Assembly (NCBI GenBank): GCA_029775855.1
Contig: JARVJZ010000005.1
Location: 1 to 64,000, forward strand
Direction of reading: 5' to 3'
DNA: 64,000 nucleotides
From: Nitrososphaeria archaeon
Lineage (GTDB): Archaea > Thermoproteota > Nitrososphaeria > Nitrososphaerales > JAAOZN01
Part shown: piece by piece, positions 61,963 to 64,000 of the stretch
Layout of the letters: every line of letters begins with the position of its first letter
Numbering within the stretch: the stretch's first letter is position 1
The notes under the pieces: generated by a model
Database searches by the model: none
Told to the model about the DNA's origin: nothing
The model's input: only the letters and a program-made list of their open reading frames with translations
Made by a program: the position numbers and the translations under genes

Positions 61963-62724
61963 ATGTTGGCGAAGAGTAAGATTACGCTTCTTCACCCACA
62001 CCCCGCACTCCTCATAGAAGAAGATGACATACACCACCTTATCATCGCTGACCTACACATAGGGTTTGAAGAGCGGTTCAAGGCTGCTGGGGTTAAACTA
62101 CGCCTCTCAACACAAGCCATGCTTAACGAAATCACAGAAATCTGCACACAGCAGAGAATCGATGAAATAATTATACTAGGCGATGTAAAGTTTACAGTAG
62201 GAAGGGTTAGCGCATTAGAGCGCAGAGAGGTTCCTATCTTCTTAGAGCAGGTATCGAGATTAGCTAAAACAACAATTGTATTGGGAAACCACGACGGCAC
62301 TCTTTCAACCCTTATACCTCGTGGAGTTTCTCTCCACACAGAGCCTCATATGATTATACGGGATATTTGCCTCCTTCACGGGCATACTAAGCTTCCAGAA
62401 CTGCTTACAGATGTAAGTAGGGTTGTGATGGGGCATATACACCCAACCTATCTGAGAGAAGGTAGTGTGTTATCTGGTAAACATGTCTGGCTGGTGCTCA
62501 AAGTTAGAAGAGAAGCCCTATGGAGCAAGCAGAGTGGAGTTATAGAGATCTATGTGTTGCCGCCTCTCAACAGGGAACTTTCATATGTGGGCTTCGCGGG
62601 GAGAACGGGCAAGATCATATCACCAATCATAAGGAGAGCTTTGAAGGGTATATGTGATGCCTTGGTCTTAACGGTTGAAGGTGAAATAGTTGGTTATGTT
62701 GACGCATTACCTTATGTCATCTAA
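61963..62724 (+). CDS. ICC-like metallophosphoesterase
   Basis: A 253-residue calcineurin-type phosphoesterase of the archaeal ICC-like (COG1407) group. The dimetal ligands are visible in IADLHIGFEE (DxH), IILGDVK (GD), GNHDG (GNHD), LLHGHTK (GH) and MGHIHPT (GHxH). I chose the ATG at 61963 because a TTTAATATAA box at 61935-61944 lies about 24 bases upstream, implying leaderless initiation. The ATG at 61954 is also in frame. The substrate is unknown. Confidence 0.88.
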   Translation: MLAKSKITLLHPHPALLIEEDDIHHLIIADLHIGFEERFKAAGVKLRLSTQAMLNEITEICTQQRIDEIIILGDVKFTVGRVSALERREVPIFLEQVSRLAKTTIVLGNHDGTLSTLIPRGVSLHTEPHMIIRDICLLHGHTKLPELLTDVSRVVMGHIHPTYLREGSVLSGKHVWLVLKVRREALWSKQSGVIEIYVLPPLNRELSYVGFAGRTGKIISPIIRRALKGICDALVLTVEGEIVGYVDALPYVI

Positions 62725-63461
62725 CCTCGCTCAAAATATACTTTAACACTAGCTTTAAGCACATCATCAGCCCTACCCCTACTCTTAGAGAGAGAACTAC
62801 AGCTGTCAATCTTAACTCCAGCGACTATATCAGCGCCTCTCTTAAAGAAGGGCTCAGGTGTCATACTTGAAGTAGGCCCAAGCACTATAACCTTCTCCGC
62901 ACCTTTAGCCAGCTTCAAGTAGCGCTCTAACCCACCGTAAACTAGACAGGAGCCTGTAATCAAAACGATGTCTGCTCCACTCAACACTTCTTCAGCCTTC
63001 TCAGGCGGGTAAACACCCTTCATTTTCTTCCTTTCAACGATCTTCAGACTTTTAGCTGACTTAAAGCGCCAGAATATAGGCTTAAAGTAGCCTACAACAC
63101 CAACACGCTTACCTTTAAAATCAAGCGAGTCAAGCGGGTCGCCAACCTTAAACGGAGGCGTCGGCTTAAGCGCCCAAGTAAGTGCATTTAACGCTGCTAC
63201 ACCTACAGCCCTTCTTCCAGCGACCCTACTCATACATAGTTTAGCAGCATCCAACGGATCTCTCAGCGCCAATTTAGGTGCGGTCGGTGTTAAATCATAA
63301 GGATAATATGCAACCCCGCAGACTCCTGTTGAGAGTTCAAGCAGAAGGTATCTCTTAAGCACCAGCCAACCTTTAACTTCAACCCCCTCGATGCAGCGCC
63401 CCGCGATTATCTTAAATGCTTCATCAAGTATCAATGTAAAGTAAGGTCCTTCAGATATCAA
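62721..63461 (-). CDS. DUF4213/DUF364 domain protein (putative heavy-metal chelation family)
   Basis: A 246-residue protein. The C-terminal half has VGVVGYFKPIFWRFK, VYPPEKAEEVLSGADIVLITGS, and VIVLGPTSSMTPEPFFKRGADIVAGVK. This is the DUF364 signature, a family annotated as a putative heavy-metal chelator. The N-terminal half corresponds to DUF4213. The start is TTG at 63461. It is convergent with the phosphoesterase, and their stop codons overlap. The precise role is unknown. Confidence 0.85.
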   Translation of the reverse strand: MISEGPYFTLILDEAFKIIAGRCIEGVEVKGWLVLKRYLLLELSTGVCGVAYYPYDLTPTAPKLALRDPLDAAKLCMSRVAGRRAVGVAALNALTWALKPTPPFKVGDPLDSLDFKGKRVGVVGYFKPIFWRFKSAKSLKIVERKKMKGVYPPEKAEEVLSGADIVLITGSCLVYGGLERYLKLAKGAEKVIVLGPTSSMTPEPFFKRGADIVAGVKIDSCSSLSKSRGRADDVLKASVKVYFERG

Positions 63462-63510
63462 CTTAAATTTTTACTTAAACCGCTAATATTACGAATGCTC
63501 TGTCAAAAAC

Positions 63511-63520
63511 TATTTAAAGT
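63511..63520 (+). promoter_or_regulatory. Probable TATA box for the second LivK-type gene
   Basis: TATTTAAAGT lies 26 bases before an in-frame GTG (63541) and 35 bases before the ATG (63550). The closer spacing to the GTG leaves a leaderless GTG start possible. Confidence 0.45.
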
Positions 63521-63549
63521 ATACTGGATAACAGTTAGATGTGAATCTT

Positions 63550-64000
63550 ATGCTGAGTAGAAAACATAGAGGTCTATCAAACACTATAGCAGGCGCAGCT
63601 ATGATTATACTTCTTTTCATAGGTGTAGGCATAGGCTACGTTATACCAAGAGAAGCCCCAGTAGCCCAAACCATCACAGTAACAAATGTAGTGACACAGA
63701 CCGTAACTCAGACAAGAGTTGAAACAACAACCGCAACAGTGACTGCAACACAGCCCGCTACACCTATCAAGATAGGCTTTTCAGCCCCGTTAACAGGTGC
63801 AGGCGCTTTCTATGGGCAGCAGGCGCTATGGGGTGCACAGATGGCGGTCGATGAAATCAACGCCAGAGGTGGTGTGCTTAATAGGCAGCTTACATTAATA
63901 GCTGAAGATCATCGTGGTGTGCCTGCTGAGGCTGTGTCTACTGTCGAAAAGCTGATAAACGTAGATCAAGTCAGCGTGATAATAGGGACGTTCTTCAGTT
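63550..64000 (+). CDS. Branched-chain amino acid-type ABC transporter substrate-binding protein (partial, second copy)
   Basis: The gene runs off the window after 150 residues. It has an N-terminal membrane anchor (about residues 12-30) and a Thr/Val-rich stalk with TVTQT-like units (about 40-70). The binding domain then begins IKIGFSAPLTGAGAFYG and continues with GGVLNRQLTLI, as in the LivK-type protein at 20775-22208. It is a separate Liv-type system. An in-frame GTG at 63541 could be the true start. Confidence 0.9.
   Translation, partial: MLSRKHRGLSNTIAGAAMIILLFIGVGIGYVIPREAPVAQTITVTNVVTQTVTQTRVETTTATVTATQPATPIKIGFSAPLTGAGAFYGQQALWGAQMAVDEINARGGVLNRQLTLIAEDHRGVPAEAVSTVEKLINVDQVSVIIGTFFS

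Overview
This window reads as an archaeal chromosome segment. It encodes a PCNA sliding clamp, a beta-CASP metallo-beta-lactamase RNase of the archaeal RNase J/CPSF type, F420-type luciferase-like oxidoreductases and an archaeal-style SWIM zinc-finger protein. TTG and GTG starts are frequent. Several genes have a TATA-like box 23-30 bases before the start codon with no visible Shine-Dalgarno site, as expected of leaderless archaeal transcripts. The gene content fits a thermophilic TACK-type archaeon (Nitrososphaeria/Caldarchaeales-like), but that placement is an inference and no 16S rRNA gene is present.

Layout. 0-9 kb: the end of a LivF gene, an isochorismatase-family hydrolase, an ABC-2 exporter operon with a NEW3-repeat surface protein, a molybdate/tungstate-type ABC importer followed by a decayed second binding protein, a small Lrp-type ligand-binding protein and an ornithine-cyclodeaminase-family enzyme. 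9-20 kb: an RNase J-like nuclease, then a cassette of two large exported proteins bracketed by gene debris. One piece of debris is a solo copy of the N-terminal domain of the radical SAM protein at 17.8-19.3 kb. The other is an inverted, frameshifted copy of the nuclease's 3' end. PCNA, an E1-like enzyme with an extra C-terminal domain, and a radical SAM/tautomerase/glycosyltransferase run follow. 20-28 kb: a branched-chain-amino-acid-type ABC system (livG against livK-livH-livM), two paralogous LLM oxidoreductases and a TldD-like peptidase.

28-33.7 kb is a gene graveyard: a decayed DUF457-type membrane hydrolase, PIN-toxin and antitoxin relics, possible transposase remains and a frameshifted GNAT gene. 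Among these sit an acylphosphatase with a heptad-repeat tail and a full-length SIR2-like gene that has no ATG, GTG or TTG start.

33.7-58.2 kb is one long, almost entirely minus-strand surface-glycan locus. It holds a complete dTDP-rhamnose set (rmlA-C-B-D), two polytopic membrane proteins (one of about 1,500 residues with a LamG domain), six glycosyltransferases, three methyltransferases, an aminotransferase and three sugar epimerases/dehydratases. It also has a membrane-anchored nucleotidyltransferase and a glycosyltransferase fused to a thymidylate-kinase-like domain. Its centre (about 41-56 kb) is visibly richer in A+T than the flanks, suggesting transfer. The genes plausibly make, modify and assemble a rhamnose-containing surface polysaccharide or N-glycan.

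58.2-64 kb: a hypothetical gene, a decayed MNT nucleotidyltransferase, a restriction-modification locus (adenine methyltransferase followed by a broken PD-(D/E)XK nuclease), tRNA-Thr(TGT), a SWIM protein divergent from an ICC-like phosphoesterase, a DUF364 protein and the start of a second LivK-type binding protein.
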